64,000 bases of DNA from Odontocerum albicorne (lineage: Eukaryota; Arthropoda; Insecta; Trichoptera; Odontoceridae). The stretch covers positions 1,689,001 to 1,753,000 of the forward strand of contig OX463866.1 of assembly GCA_949825065.1 (NCBI GenBank). The letters run 5' to 3'. This document shows, piece by piece, positions 10,250 through 19,110 of this stretch. How positions within the stretch are numbered: position 1 is the stretch's first letter; each line of letters opens with the position of its first letter. Below the pieces are notes generated by a model, which was given only the letters and a program-made list of their open reading frames with translations, searched no databases and was not told the origin of the DNA. The translations under genes were made by a program, and so were the position numbers.

Positions 10250-11883
10250 CTATACAAAGTGAAATGCAAAGTGGCACACGGCATATTTTGTCCGCTTCTC
10301 CTCTTTTCTGGTGCTGCAATATCTACAACGTTTAAATATAGAGTTACTGGACCGATGGTCTCCTTTTCTTCCTAATATGATCTCGCCTGGAACACCAAAT
10401 ACACCTCCTTTTTTGGTTTTTGTAAATAGTAACTCCTTGCTTTTTTGGACCCTGATAATTGGCCTCAAAACTGCGTGCCAATCTAAATCGGAAATCCCTG
10501 TGGATGTTCTGTCTGCCTTCATTTTCCTGCTTGTATAATATATAGGAGTTTATAACTGCACTCTCAAACAAAAACCAGAATAGTCTGAACCACGATTTTT
10601 TAGATCTTCGTCCAATCGAGTATGAACTTCTAAAATGATCAAAATAATCTACTCCACCCATATTTTTGGTGTAAATGACTATGGCTGATGGACAATACAA
10701 AAATTTTTACGACCATCCTTTTGCCGTCTAATTATGAACTGAATACTTTTTTAATTTACCGCTGTAGAAAGTACAAAAACGTCTTTGGTGTCTCTCCATT
10801 TTATAAAATGGATTGCAGAAACGATATGTGAACTCTCCTGCTGATAATTTATTTTCTTTGTTTTTTTACGTTCATAAGGAGTATTTTTTTGTCGTCATTA
10901 TTCAGGTAATCCCTTTCTCTGTATTACAGTCCTCAGAGCAAAGATACCATTCATATATAATTGTTCCATTAGAGGAAGAAATGTGAATAAATTGTCGAAA
11001 ACTAGCACAGTGTGTCCTTTGGTATTTGTTTTGCTAACTTCATCACAACTCTGTACCACATTCGACTCTTTTTCTTTACCAGTGTATATTTCACACTGAT
11101 ACTAATAGTCAGTGTCGCATTGACACCAAGCTTTAAACCTTAAGTTTTTCTTTACCAGTGTATATTTCACACTGATACTAATAGTCAGTGTCGCATTGAC
11201 ACCAAGCTTTAAACCTAAAGTTTTTCTTTACCAGTGTATATTTCACACTGATACTAATAGTCAGTGTCGCATTGACACCAAGCTTTAAACCTAAAGTTTT
11301 TGTGGCATATATTGTTTGTTGCTGTTCCGTCCTTTGAATTTTATCATGCTATCATCTATTGATTGTGCCCCAGAATGAGGAGCATTTTCCTGCAATGATA
11401 CATTGATTGAGGTTCAGGTGCAGCAGGGTGTTCCAAAATATTGTGATTCATTTTCTAATATGTCAATTAGATCCTGATGTGGCAATCCTTCTAAATCGTC
11501 TAGTATAGAATCAATACCTGGTGGTTTAAAATCTTTATTATTAATTATTCACACCACCTAAGTCATCTTCATTGTCACTGTCTTCTTCCTCAGAAGAAAT
11601 CCGTCAGTTTAGTATCTCTTCGATTTCTTCTTGTTGAACATGCTGAAAATAATACAAATATATCTAAATAAACAGAAATTGTGAATTTTATAAATATCAA
11701 ATACCGCCCATTTTGTTCCTAACTGGACAATGGGCAAATAATTGTTTGCCCACATGTTTCAAACACTCGTTTTGTAAATGTTTACAATTAAAACATAAAA
11801 CTAAATAGATAAATGTAAAAGAAAAACTCAAAATTAACAACATATAAAAAAGTGTCTCGACTTACCTTGCTTTTTCGCGACAT
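10250..11883 (-). pseudogene. piggyBac transposase, two exons, broken
   Basis: Exon 1 (11866-11883) reads MSRKSK and is followed by GTAAG. A TTTTCAG acceptor leads in phase into exon 2 at 11642, which starts HVQQEEIEEI. The implied intron is about 223 bp. Then come an acidic stretch (EEEDSDNEDD), IDDSMIKFKGRNS and KQYMPQKL around the first catalytic Asp, TVLVFDNLFTFLPLMEQLY (second Asp) and MGGVDYFDHFRSSYSIGRRS (third Asp). RLFWFLFESAVINSYILYK and a C-terminal cysteine-rich tail (CRYCSTRKEEKRTKYAVCH) follow. Stops and frameshifts are scattered throughout, and the 11074-11300 repeat breaks the frame again. Confidence 0.85.
11074..11300. repeat. 3 x 76-bp tandem repeat inside piggyBac ORF
   Basis: The word ctttaccagtgtatatttca restarts at 11074, 11150 and 11226. 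It codes part of the transposase (SISVKYTLV on the minus strand). The 76-bp period is not a multiple of three, so the expansion happened in an already dead or dying gene. Confidence 0.9.
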
Positions 11884-12299
11884 TATCAACATTTTTTTCA
11901 AAATAACATTCACCACTAAGAAAAACGCAACAACAAAACCGAAATATCAAAATCAAAGCAGTATCATTCCGACAACTAACTTTCAAATCAAGTGTTGCCA
12001 GTTTATAACTATAAACAATACATTGAAGCTTCTAAGCAATTGACATATTGTGGAAGTATATGAACGACAGGCTTGGAAAACAGCGATTTTTTTATGTGGG
12101 AAATATATTACCATGGCCTGGTAAAGGGTTAAAAGCAATCTCATGTCACTGTCAACATTTTGTCTGATTCTTTTCATTGATTTGATATATACAACACGTC
12201 TACGTATTGCTTCCGCACCTACATGAATACCTTTAATTGAACGACGGAGTCTGTCTCAAACCCTGATGAAGGAGCAGACTCTTTTCGTAATTTACTTCT

Positions 12300-12560
12300 C
12301 TTCCTTACAAATTTAATCCTCTCATCATCCTGTCGTGTAGATCACGACTGAGCATCGTGACTCCCATGATAGCCTCTGACTACTTCTCTCCATCCATTTC
12401 TGCACACGGCGTTGAAGGGCAGTTGTTATGGGTAGTCCAGTTGCATCTGTCACTTGGTAAGTCTAACGTATTGAAATTCTTCCTCATGTGCGTCATCCTT
12501 TCACACTTCCAGTAACCACAAACCTCTCCAAAATGTCTCCTTGGCCACGAGCAATCCTAT
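12300..12560 (-). pseudogene. LINE C-terminal fragment, third copy of repeat R
   Basis: Matches the minus-strand half of repeat R at 18910-19108 and 29612-29820 through shared words such as agcatcgtgactcccatgat. On the minus strand it codes a decayed version of the MRWTDQVRDATGLPLTTA block at the C-terminus of a LINE reverse transcriptase. Confidence 0.6.
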
Positions 12561-12589
12561 CTTAATCATTTTATTTTGCCCCATCCATA

Positions 12590-12720
12590 ATGGTATCCAA
12601 CATGCCGGTGTGTTCCGAACCTCTCACCTCTGTGTGCCATCAGATCCAGTATAGCGGTTTTGCCAGTGAGTTTGCTGGTGTACAAAGGCTCATTCATTTA
12701 AAACAAACTCCACAGTACAG
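12590..12720 (+). mobile_element. SINE-2 3' part
   Basis: The stretch tgtgccatcagatccagtat, followed by gtgagtttgctggtgtaca, matches the 3' body of SINE-2 seen at 36085 and (minus) at 56000-56050. The tRNA-like head is missing. Confidence 0.6.
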
Positions 12721-13724
12721 CTTCACTTTCCAGCTGAACAAGTAAATGCAAAAGTCTCACAGCGATTAGACTGTCGGCAGTGGGGGCTAGCCTGGCAGGC
12801 TGGTAGCCCTGAGTTGGTGTCTTGCATGTCAAGCGGCTTGTGTTTGATTATCGTCTTCCCGGCAGAATTGAGGTGCAGCACTGGAATTCGGCAGCGGCAC
12901 AAGTGACTGAGCAATCCTATTCAGAAACCATTTGACTTCCCCTCGAACGAGGAAAGGGGCAAGAAAACATGCCCTAAAAATAACCTGCCCTCGTTTTTCT
13001 CTGCCTTGGTGACCATGCTCAGGGGATCGGCCACACTAGTGGTTGTTAAAACAAATAAAAAATTGTAAATCAAATGTTCAAAGACTTAGGCTTACAACTT
13101 AGAATGTTACGACACTGATGAACCATGAAGCGAGTGACCGTCCTGAAAGGAGAACCGCACTGTTGCGGATGAGTTATACTTCGGAAAATTTAGGATGGTT
13201 CCTGTGACAGTTGACAAATTTGCCCCAATACAACGTTGTAACGACGTTCAGTAATTTTAATTATTTTATCAACTTTAATATAAGCCTCGATTCTAATAAA
13301 TAGCGAGTTATTTAGGTAAATACATTACATAAAACTAACAATAATGAGAAATGAATACATCTTGTAACAAATTAGCAAAAATGTGGCAGTTTGTTAAAAT
13401 CAAATAATATTTGATGACGTTTATCAAAAGTCACTACGTTAGTCTGCATTGGCTAGGGATGGGATATACGATAATTGGATTTAAAATTTTTTTATACCTA
13501 AAATTAAATGTTCGTAATTAGTATTAATTCATAGTGGATCTTGACCTATTTAAAGATAGATACAAATCATACAATACATTAGAAAGTCAGTATAATGAAA
13601 ATTATAAATTAAAACGTCAGTTTAGAGAAAAACAATTTTTCGATTTATAAAACAATTATTCGATTTGTTAAAAAAAACGATTTTACCCCATCCCTTTGAG
13701 ACATGACGTTAAAAACGCCACAGG
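12721..13724. other. No gene recognised
   Basis: Mixed-composition sequence (GC-richer near 12770-13030) followed by AT-rich sequence. No coding or repeat signal I can name. A 63-codon frame at 12723-12914 has no recognisable motif. Confidence 0.5.
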
Positions 13725-13935
13725 ACCCATCCTAGAATTTCTGATCTATAGCGAGATATAATATCAACATTGCTGCATTGTCGGAAACTGGTTTGGCTAG
13801 AGAGGGACAAATTGTGGAAACAACTAGTGAATACACTTTCTTTTAAAAGGGTATTCACAGAGTTGATTTTGCGGTGAAAACTAGGATGGCTCGGGAACTT
13901 ATTCAAGTACCCATGGAATACCCACTAAATGTCTA
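13725..13935 (+). pseudogene. LINE apurinic-type endonuclease fragment
   Basis: One frame reads NINIAALSETGLAREGQIVE, then TTSEYTFF, stop, KGIHRVDFAVKTRMARELI. This is the order of the N-terminal endonuclease of RTE/CFDP2-like LINE proteins, where SET holds the metal-binding glutamate and the later block is usually GVGFAVK. One in-frame TAA splits it. No RT follows, so this is an orphan 5' fragment, unusual because LINE remnants are mostly 3' ends. Confidence 0.6.
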
Positions 13936-14070
13936 ATGACACTGACCGATGCCGATAAACATAGACAGAAACCTGGTTTTAGTTAGCCCATTTATTTTCA
14001 TCTAAATTATACCAATAAAACATTTAATAATTAACATTGAAAGTGCTATTTGCAGCGAAAAAGTTATGAC

Positions 14071-14445
14071 ATCTATCTGAGAAATACAAAACTACTTTTA
14101 GAAATACTATCTAATGAATCTATCTGAGAAATACAAAATTACTTTTAGAAATACTATCTAATAATATCTATCTGAGAAATACAAAACTACTTTTAGAAAT
14201 ACTATCTAATGACATCTATCTGAGAAATACAAAACTACTTTTAGAAATACTATCTAATGAATCTATCTGAGAAATACAAAATTACTTTTAGAAATACTAT
14301 CTAATGACATCTATCTGAGAAATACAAAACTACTTTTAGAAATACTATCTAATGAATCTATCTGAGAAATACAAAATTACTTTTAGAAATACTATCTAAT
14401 GACATCTATCTGAGAAATACAAAACTACTTTTCAGATAACATTTG
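14071..14445. repeat. 8-copy 47/48-bp tandem array (95-bp dimers)
   Basis: The word ctatctgagaaatac starts at 14073, 14120, 14168, 14216, 14263, 14311, 14358 and 14406. The spacings are 47, 48, 48, 47, 48, 47 and 48, and alternate copies differ at aaaact/aaaatt, so the array grew as a dimer. The flanking sequence (gaaagtgctatttgcagcga) resembles the dispersed repeat near 20770, so the array was seeded inside that repeat. Confidence 0.9.
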
Positions 14446-14621
14446 AAAAAAAAACTGGTAGAACCCTGTGGCCTCACCCAGACCCTGTGTGTCTTACTTG
14501 ACAACTGTAAATCTGTGAACTCCATCCTTGTTGGGTGTGTGTTTAAACTCTCTTTTTACAATCCTGTTTTAAACATTTTTGCTGTGTAAAAGAAAATAAC
14601 TTTTCATTACTGCCATACTTC

Positions 14622-15244
14622 TTAACCCTTCCCTTACGGTGTTAAAATTGAAACGCGTGCTCCAGTGTTGGGTAGTGAGTACACGATAAAAAATTTGCGA
14701 TTTTAAATCGGAAAAATAAGAACATTCATAGATAATCAATCCCCTTTAATTAATTATAATTGAAGTTAAAAATGATAATAATTGAGATTTATTTGCTGAA
14801 AAGATTAAAATCCATCTGGCAACGCTCACGGAACGGACGTACGTCTAACCTATTTGCAAGCCTAGAAGCTACTGTGGTGCGGAACGTCAGTCGCATACCC
14901 TGGCGCTTACGCTTATGCTTGCGACGTTGAGACAATTCAGCTCCTCGCAATTCAGTGGAGTATGCAAGAGTGAGATGCGAATATAGTGTCGTGCTTCCCG
15001 CATACTCTTCACCTATCGTCAAGACGAGGCACTCGCAGCGTTTAAATGCGAATTGTTTTCGATCTTTACAAAACACCTACGATGTAGTCGATAAATTCTG
15101 ATTATTATTTTTTAAATCAATGCGTAAATATATTATGAAGGAATACCTTAAATCTTAACCTTGTATTTATAATATTTATAGAGATATTGATGGTTATTAG
15201 AAGCAACGTGTAGAAGATACCCAACACAGGGAAGGAAAGATTAA
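14622..15244. mobile_element. MITE-P1 copy 3 (diverged)
   Basis: TTAACCCTTCCCTTACGGTG on the left and ACACAGGGAAGGAAAGATTAA on the right form MITE-P1-like inverted ends inside TTAA. The 3' subterminal block (tttataatatttatagagat) is shared with the copies at 7943 and 29964, while the middle has diverged. No transposase. Confidence 0.75.
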
Positions 15245-15317
15245 AGATATACAAATAAATTTAATTAATGTCTTCTGAAATTAATCATCACACACAATTC
15301 ACTATGGTAACACTATA

Positions 15318-15605
15318 TTTCCAGTTCAACGCTCCTCTTTTTTTACGTCATTCTTTACTGTCCGTGCAGTGAGACTCTGGAATCAGTTACAAACCAATAT
15401 AAGACTCGCTCCGTCCTTGGAATGCTTTAAGAAGCGACTGAAAAAAAAACTCTTAATTTCTAGTCAGTAAAATAACGTGTTTCATTCCTGATTTTTCTTT
15501 TCCTTTCCTCTCCACCAATCCCTTCTTTCCTTTTGATTGAAGATATCTCACTTTATATGAAAAATAATGTTCGGGTGATTGTCCATCTTTGTGGGGGGAT
15601 TTTTT
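15318..15605 (+). mobile_element. LINE-A 3' fragment
   Basis: Begins ttccagttcaacgctcctct and runs through tgcagtgagactctggaatc and the aagaagcgactgaaaa block, the terminal coding part and 3' UTR of LINE-A, stopping at a T-run. Strongly 5'-truncated and without the terminal (AATA)n tail. Confidence 0.8.
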
Positions 15606-15890
15606 TTTACCAAATTGTTAGTTTTCTGCTGATAAATATTTTTCACAAATAAAAACGTAATTGCGGCCGCCACATACTAAATAATTGAACAGATAAAAAC
15701 ATTTGAACAACGTGTTCAAAACCATTGGTACTAGTAAATAGTAATTCACTTACCAAGAAGAACATCATGTGCAATTGTTCCCTTTCTCTGCAGTATGAAC
15801 ACATGTTCATGAATTTCTCACTAAATGTTCTTATTACACAAAATATATCCTAATTACACTAAAATATTACAAACTTATAAATGTACACTA
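15606..15890. other. No gene recognised; possible minus-strand exon edge
   Basis: On the minus strand a short open stretch (FMNMCSYCRERE) is followed by GGTAAGTG, a good 5' splice-site match. Nothing else supports an exon, so I treat it as unexplained sequence. Confidence 0.3.
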
Positions 15891-16440
15891 TTTTATAAAG
15901 CGGCAATCTGATCGTTACTCAATGGTGCTGACATATCGTTACTAATTTTATAAAGCGGCAATCTGATCGTTACTCAATGGTGCTGACATATCGTTACTAA
16001 TTTTATAAAGCATCAATATGATTGTTACTCAATGGTGCTGACATATCGTTACTAATTTTATAAAGCGTCAATCTGATCGTTACTCAATGGTGCTGACATA
16101 TCGTTACTAATTTTATAAAGCGGCAATCTGATCGTTACTCAATGGTGCTGACATATCGTTACTAATTTTATAAAGCGTCAATCTGATCGTTACTCAATGG
16201 TGCTGACATATCGTTACTAATTTTATAAAGCGGCAATCTGATCGTTACTCAATGGTGCTGACATATCGTTACTAATTTTATAAAGCATCAATATGATTGT
16301 TACTCAATGGTGCTGACATATCGTTACTAATTTTATAAAGCGTCAATCTGATCGTTACTTAATGGTGCTGACATATCGTTACTAATTTTATAAAGCGTCA
16401 ATCTGATCATTACTCAATGGTGCTGACATATCGTTACTAG
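15891..16440. repeat. Satellite-like array, 10 x 55 bp
   Basis: Units start with ttttataaagcg at 15891, 15946 and every 55 bp to 16386. Copies differ by a few changes (gcggcaatct, gcgtcaatct, gcatcaatat), and these variants recur in an ordered way, pointing to block duplications. Each unit contains the 24-bp motif that is expanded alone in the next array. Confidence 0.95.
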
Positions 16441-16605
16441 TTGGTGCTGACATATCGTTACTCAATTGTGCTGACATATCGTTACTCAATGGTGCTGACA
16501 TATCGTTACTCAATGGTGCTGACATATCGTTACTCAATGGTGCTGACATATCGTTACTCAATGGTGCTGACATATCGTTACTCAATGGTGCTGACATATC
16601 GTTAC
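16441..16605. repeat. 7 x 24-bp array derived from the 55-bp unit
   Basis: ctcaatggtgctgacatatc plus gtta repeats every 24 bp. This is the 3' part of the neighbouring 55-bp unit. Because 24 is a multiple of three, the minus strand reads as an open MSAPLSND octapeptide repeat. I take that as a by-product of the period, not a gene. Confidence 0.95.
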
Positions 16606-16657
16606 TAATTTACAAAAATAATATAACAAAGATCGATTTATTTACTCGATATTCAAA

Positions 16658-16834
16658 ATGGCCGATAAATGGCGCTCGTGCACATTTCTTGATCTGGAAA
16701 AATTAATTGAAAACCAGTTATATAATGTATTAGGCGAGTCAGATTGTGGGGAATCCGAAGAGGGAAGACTCTTCTATAGTGAGGATGGAGAAGGACCAGT
16801 TCCAGACGAGGATGCACCAGATTCGGAAGATTGA
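16658..16834 (+). CDS. Small acidic ORF, 58 aa, unknown
   Basis: Starts MADKWRSCTFLDLEKLIENQ and ends in a very acidic tail (EDGEGPVPDEDAPDSED), with about a third of residues Asp or Glu. It lies between the 24-bp array and PLE copy 2. The composition resembles the acidic N-termini of piggyBac-type transposases, but no further domain is present downstream. It could be an orphan N-terminal exon of a transposon or a chance frame. Function not recognised. Confidence 0.35.
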   Translation: MADKWRSCTFLDLEKLIENQLYNVLGESDCGESEEGRLFYSEDGEGPVPDEDAPDSED

Positions 16835-16884
16835 ATTTTAATTATTACTTCATTGTTGTTTATAGTTAAGGCATTAACATTGTA

Positions 16885-17480
16885 ATTTATTTTTATCAAA
16901 CACTGTTTATTGCACTTTTTTGTAATGGTAAAATAACCCTACCGGTTTCAAGGTTTTCACCTCATCTTCAGGGGAGCACAAACAAGACTAAATTCTTTTC
17001 GAACTGATACCGATATACACGCTTCAACGGTTGGGGGCTGAGGGGTGAGGGAGGCATGGGACGATTTCGGCGAAGAGCGGAGAGATTTTTGGGGTATAAC
17101 TGTTCACCAGATATTCGAATCGATGTACTGACTTAGAAATTTCTAGGGCCTCTAATCTGTCCAATATATTTCCGTTACTACTGATATACAAGAATTTGGC
17201 ATCATCGATAGAAAAAGTATGGTTTTCACGGTGACAATGATTAGCCATTTCAGAATAAATTAGAGGATTTGTTAAGGCAGATTTGTGTTCGCGAAATCTC
17301 TTTTCAAAAGATCTTCCTGTCTTTCCTATATAGAAATTATCACAGTCAGCACATAAAAGTTTATACACACCACTGTTGCTAAGTATTCCATTTTTGCCTT
17401 TCCCATTAAATAAGAGTTTCCGGAGATTAAAATTAGTGTAAAAAGCTGGCTTTATGTGACTTGAAATATTTTTCCCTCCC
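16885..17480 (-). mobile_element. PLE copy 2, 5'-truncated
   Basis: Minus-strand PLE with a GIY-YIG frame and the usual 3' end (rc GTGC(A)ATAAACAGTGTTTGAT). It is truncated within the linker and joined directly to an inverted plus-strand PLE end at about 17481. Confidence 0.85.
16934..16971 (-). ncRNA. Hammerhead-like core, PLE copy 2
   Basis: Minus-strand CTGAAGA, GAGGT/ACCTT hairpin, GAAAC and GTT in the same order as at 1665. The stem II right arm differs by one base from copy 1. Confidence 0.4.
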
Positions 17481-17497
17481 TCACCCCTCAGCTCCAA
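17024..17497 (-). CDS. PLE GIY-YIG endonuclease domain, partial
   Basis: The PLE-derived part starts near residue 10 (NISSHIKPAFYTNFNLRK). GIY-YIG motifs are GVYKLLCADCDNFYIGK, TGRSFEKRFREHK and LEALEISKSVHRFEY, all intact, and the copy keeps the catalytic GVY that is altered in copy 1. The first residues (MELRGEGG) are read from the inverted PLE end next door, so the start codon is a junction artefact. It ends at the same natural stop as copy 1. Confidence 0.8.
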   Translation of the reverse strand: MELRGEGGKNISSHIKPAFYTNFNLRKLLFNGKGKNGILSNSGVYKLLCADCDNFYIGKTGRSFEKRFREHKSALTNPLIYSEMANHCHRENHTFSIDDAKFLYISSNGNILDRLEALEISKSVHRFEYLVNSYTPKISPLFAEIVPCLPHPSAPNR

Positions 17498-17625
17498 CCG
17501 TTGAAGCGTGTATATCGGTACCAGTTCTCCCTTGAAGATGAGGTGAAAGCCTTGAAACCGGTAGGGTTATACCGTTACAAAAAAGTGGAATAAACAGTGT
17601 TTGATAAAAGTAAATTACAATATTA
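17481..17625 (+). mobile_element. Inverted PLE 3' end joined to PLE copy 2
   Basis: Contains the last codons of the PLE ORF (cctcccctcag-like), then gcgtgtatatcggtaccagt, a hammerhead-like stretch with an inserted base (CTTGAAGA), and gtggaataaacagtgtttga. It faces away from copy 2, making a palindromic arrangement. Confidence 0.8.
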
Positions 17626-17743
17626 CTTAATTTTTGACTGCCTCCAGACAAGTTAATCAAAATATTTTTATGAATCTCATGTAAAAATATGAATTCAGCT
17701 TATTATTGTTGAATAAGTAAGTCATGTCTTTATTTTTCTCAAA

Positions 17744-18020
17744 TCAGACTCCCGTGTGATTTCTTATTAAATGTTTAAAGCATGATGTCATTTGACTAGA
17801 GAAATAGACAGTAACATGCTGGTTTGAGCTGGGCGTTGTCAAAGGGTTAATGCAATTGAGTACTTTTTTGTCTTTCATCATGCGTCTGAGGACCTCTTCG
17901 CTGCACACTTTGTCAACCCGGAAAATCTTTAACATTCTACCGTAGCACCATATTTCAAATGCTTCTGTTAATTTTGTTTTAGCTTGGGTAAGTATCCAAG
18001 TCCCCATGCTAAAGGGTCCT
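17744..18020 (-). pseudogene. RTE-like RT C-terminal fragment
   Basis: On the minus strand TEAFEIWCYGRMLKIFRVDK is followed by VCSEEVLRRMMKDKKVLNCI, equivalent to the EAFEMW...RIPW region of the 2031 fragment. Sequence upstream (TWILTQAKTK) matches the fragment at 23938. Short, 5'-truncated and noncatalytic. Confidence 0.75.
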
Positions 18021-18029
18021 TCCTGGGCT

Positions 18030-18065
18030 AAAAGGGATTTTTTTAGCACAGGAAGGGAAAGGTTA
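18030..18065. mobile_element. MITE-P1 terminal stub
   Basis: ttttagcacaggaagggaaa, then ggttaatt, is the MITE-P1 left end in reverse. It sits at the same point relative to repeat R as the full MITE-P1 at 29964-30576, so it is the truncated equivalent in the duplicated block. Confidence 0.7.
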
Positions 18066-18215
18066 ATTAAAAACTGTCTGAGGCTTTACACTAACTAGCA
18101 GATACCAAAAGAACAGGCAGGATTCGTAAAGAGAAAAGAGACTAGATAACAAACTTTCAATATCCGACAACTAATAGAAAAGTACCATGAATTTCAGATA
18201 CCAGCAGTGTTATGA
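18066..18215 (+). pseudogene. Repeat R, RT-domain half
   Basis: Plus-strand translation PKEQAGFVKRKETR, stop, then QTFNIRQLIEKYHEFQIPA is the conserved RT block usually written QAGF-RGTREQI-IRQ-IEK. It belongs to an RTE-like LINE. The same stretch is found reversed at 29821-29963. It ends at the 11-bp target duplication of the LINE-G insertion. Confidence 0.75.
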
Positions 18216-18874
18216 AAACAGAATATCTGTACCTACCATTCGAGAACACAAATGCTGTCACTCCCGTAATGCAAATGGATGGAGAAACATTACCAAATTG
18301 TGACTCCTTTAAGTATCTTGGGTCACTCATCCATAGCGATGGAGGATGTGCAGCAGATGTAACACATAGAATTAGTGCGGGATGGATGAAGTTTAGATCA
18401 ATGGCGGGAGTTCTATGTGATCCGAAAATGCCAGTAAAGTTAAAAGGAAAAGTATACCAAACGATTGTCAGACCCGCACTCCTCTATGGCTCCGAATGCT
18501 GGACGATGTATAACTCTTACTCTAGGCAACTAGAAACTGCTGAAATGCGCATGCTAAGATGGTCAGCAGGTGTGTCCCTAAGAGACAAAATAAGAAGCTC
18601 ACGCATTCGTGGAAGCCTGGGTGTTACAGACATCAACAGCAAGATGGAGGAGAGGCGATTGAGATGGTATGGGCACGTTGGACGCAGAGCACCCGATCAC
18701 ATTGTGAACCAGGCAATCTCCATGGATCTTCCTCGAATAACAACCAGAGGAAGATCAAACAATTCATGGGTGGTGCAAAGAGATAACCTGATGCAGAGGC
18801 ACGGCCTGGGGGACAGAAGAGCATACAACCTGAGGACGAGAAGAGCTGACCCCAACAGTCTTCGCAGACAATGA
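18212..18874 (+). CDS. LINE-G reverse transcriptase C-terminal region, open frame
   Basis: 220 codons remain open. Recognisable RTE-like blocks are SFKYLGSLIHSDGGC, ADVTHRISAGWMKFR, LYGSECWTM, LETAEMRMLRWSAGVSLRDK, RRLRWYGHVGRR and a terminal RRADPNSLRRQ. These follow the RT catalytic palm; the FADD motif itself is absent. The initiating ATG lies in the target-site duplication, not in the element. The element part starts at 18216. The uninterrupted frame suggests a recent insertion. No endonuclease. Confidence 0.8.
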   Translation: MKTEYLYLPFENTNAVTPVMQMDGETLPNCDSFKYLGSLIHSDGGCAADVTHRISAGWMKFRSMAGVLCDPKMPVKLKGKVYQTIVRPALLYGSECWTMYNSYSRQLETAEMRMLRWSAGVSLRDKIRSSRIRGSLGVTDINSKMEERRLRWYGHVGRRAPDHIVNQAISMDLPRITTRGRSNNSWVVQRDNLMQRHGLGDRRAYNLRTRRADPNSLRRQ

Positions 18875-18898
18875 GTTGGGATGGAGCCAGGGAGAGAG
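18216..18898 (+). mobile_element. LINE-G insertion with 11-bp target duplication
   Basis: A 683-bp 5'-truncated LINE is bracketed by cagtgttatga (18205-18215) and cagtgttttga (18899-18909). The second copy of this locus (29.8 kb, reversed) has only one such word and no insert, giving the empty-site sequence. The 3' end (gggatggagccagggagag) matches the end of another LINE-G copy at 47105. Confidence 0.85.
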
Positions 18899-18909
18899 CA
18901 GTGTTTTGA

Positions 18910-19108
18910 TTCATGCATCCTGTCGTGTACCTTATGACAGCATCGTGACTCCCATGATAGCCTATGACGATTCCTGTCCATCCATCCATGCACTCCGCGA
19001 CTAGAAGGGCAGTTGTTAAGGGTAGAGCAGTTGCATCTCTCACTTGGTCAGTCCAACGCATTGGGATTCTTCCTCTTGTGCGTCCTGTTGCACTTTCGAT
19101 TGTAATAT
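18910..19108 (-). pseudogene. Repeat R, LINE C-terminal half
   Basis: On the minus strand MRWTDQVRDATALPLTTALL, then a WTGIVIGYHGSHDAVI-like stretch, is a LINE C-terminal block. It points toward the RT half at 18066, so the two LINE pieces are tail-to-tail. The copy at 29612-29820 has the same arrangement. Confidence 0.7.
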
Positions 19109-19110
19109 AA

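Larger units (their letters stand above)
10240..12132 (-). mobile_element. piggyBac-like element, degraded
   Basis: The right end reads GGTAAAGGGTTAA, with TTAA at 12129-12132. The transposase is coded leftwards. The left terminus is not identifiable. The coding region below is decayed and contains a triplicated segment. Confidence 0.75.

Noticed and set aside
16388..16597. MSAPLSND octapeptide-repeat ORF
   Set aside because: Produced by a 24-bp (8-codon) tandem repeat; no start context, flanking coding sequence or family similarity.
14071..16605. CRISPR array
   Set aside because: Repeats are directly tandem without unique spacers, and the window is eukaryotic.
18633..19061. 142-codon and 98-codon minus-strand frames over LINE-G and repeat R
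   Set aside because: Antisense shadows spanning the boundary of two elements; the plus-strand LINE-G frame and the minus-strand repeat R block explain the sequence.
18066..19108. Repeat R as a twin-priming LINE insertion
   Set aside because: Twin priming puts the inverted piece at the 5' side; here the two LINE pieces are tail-to-tail, the opposite arrangement.
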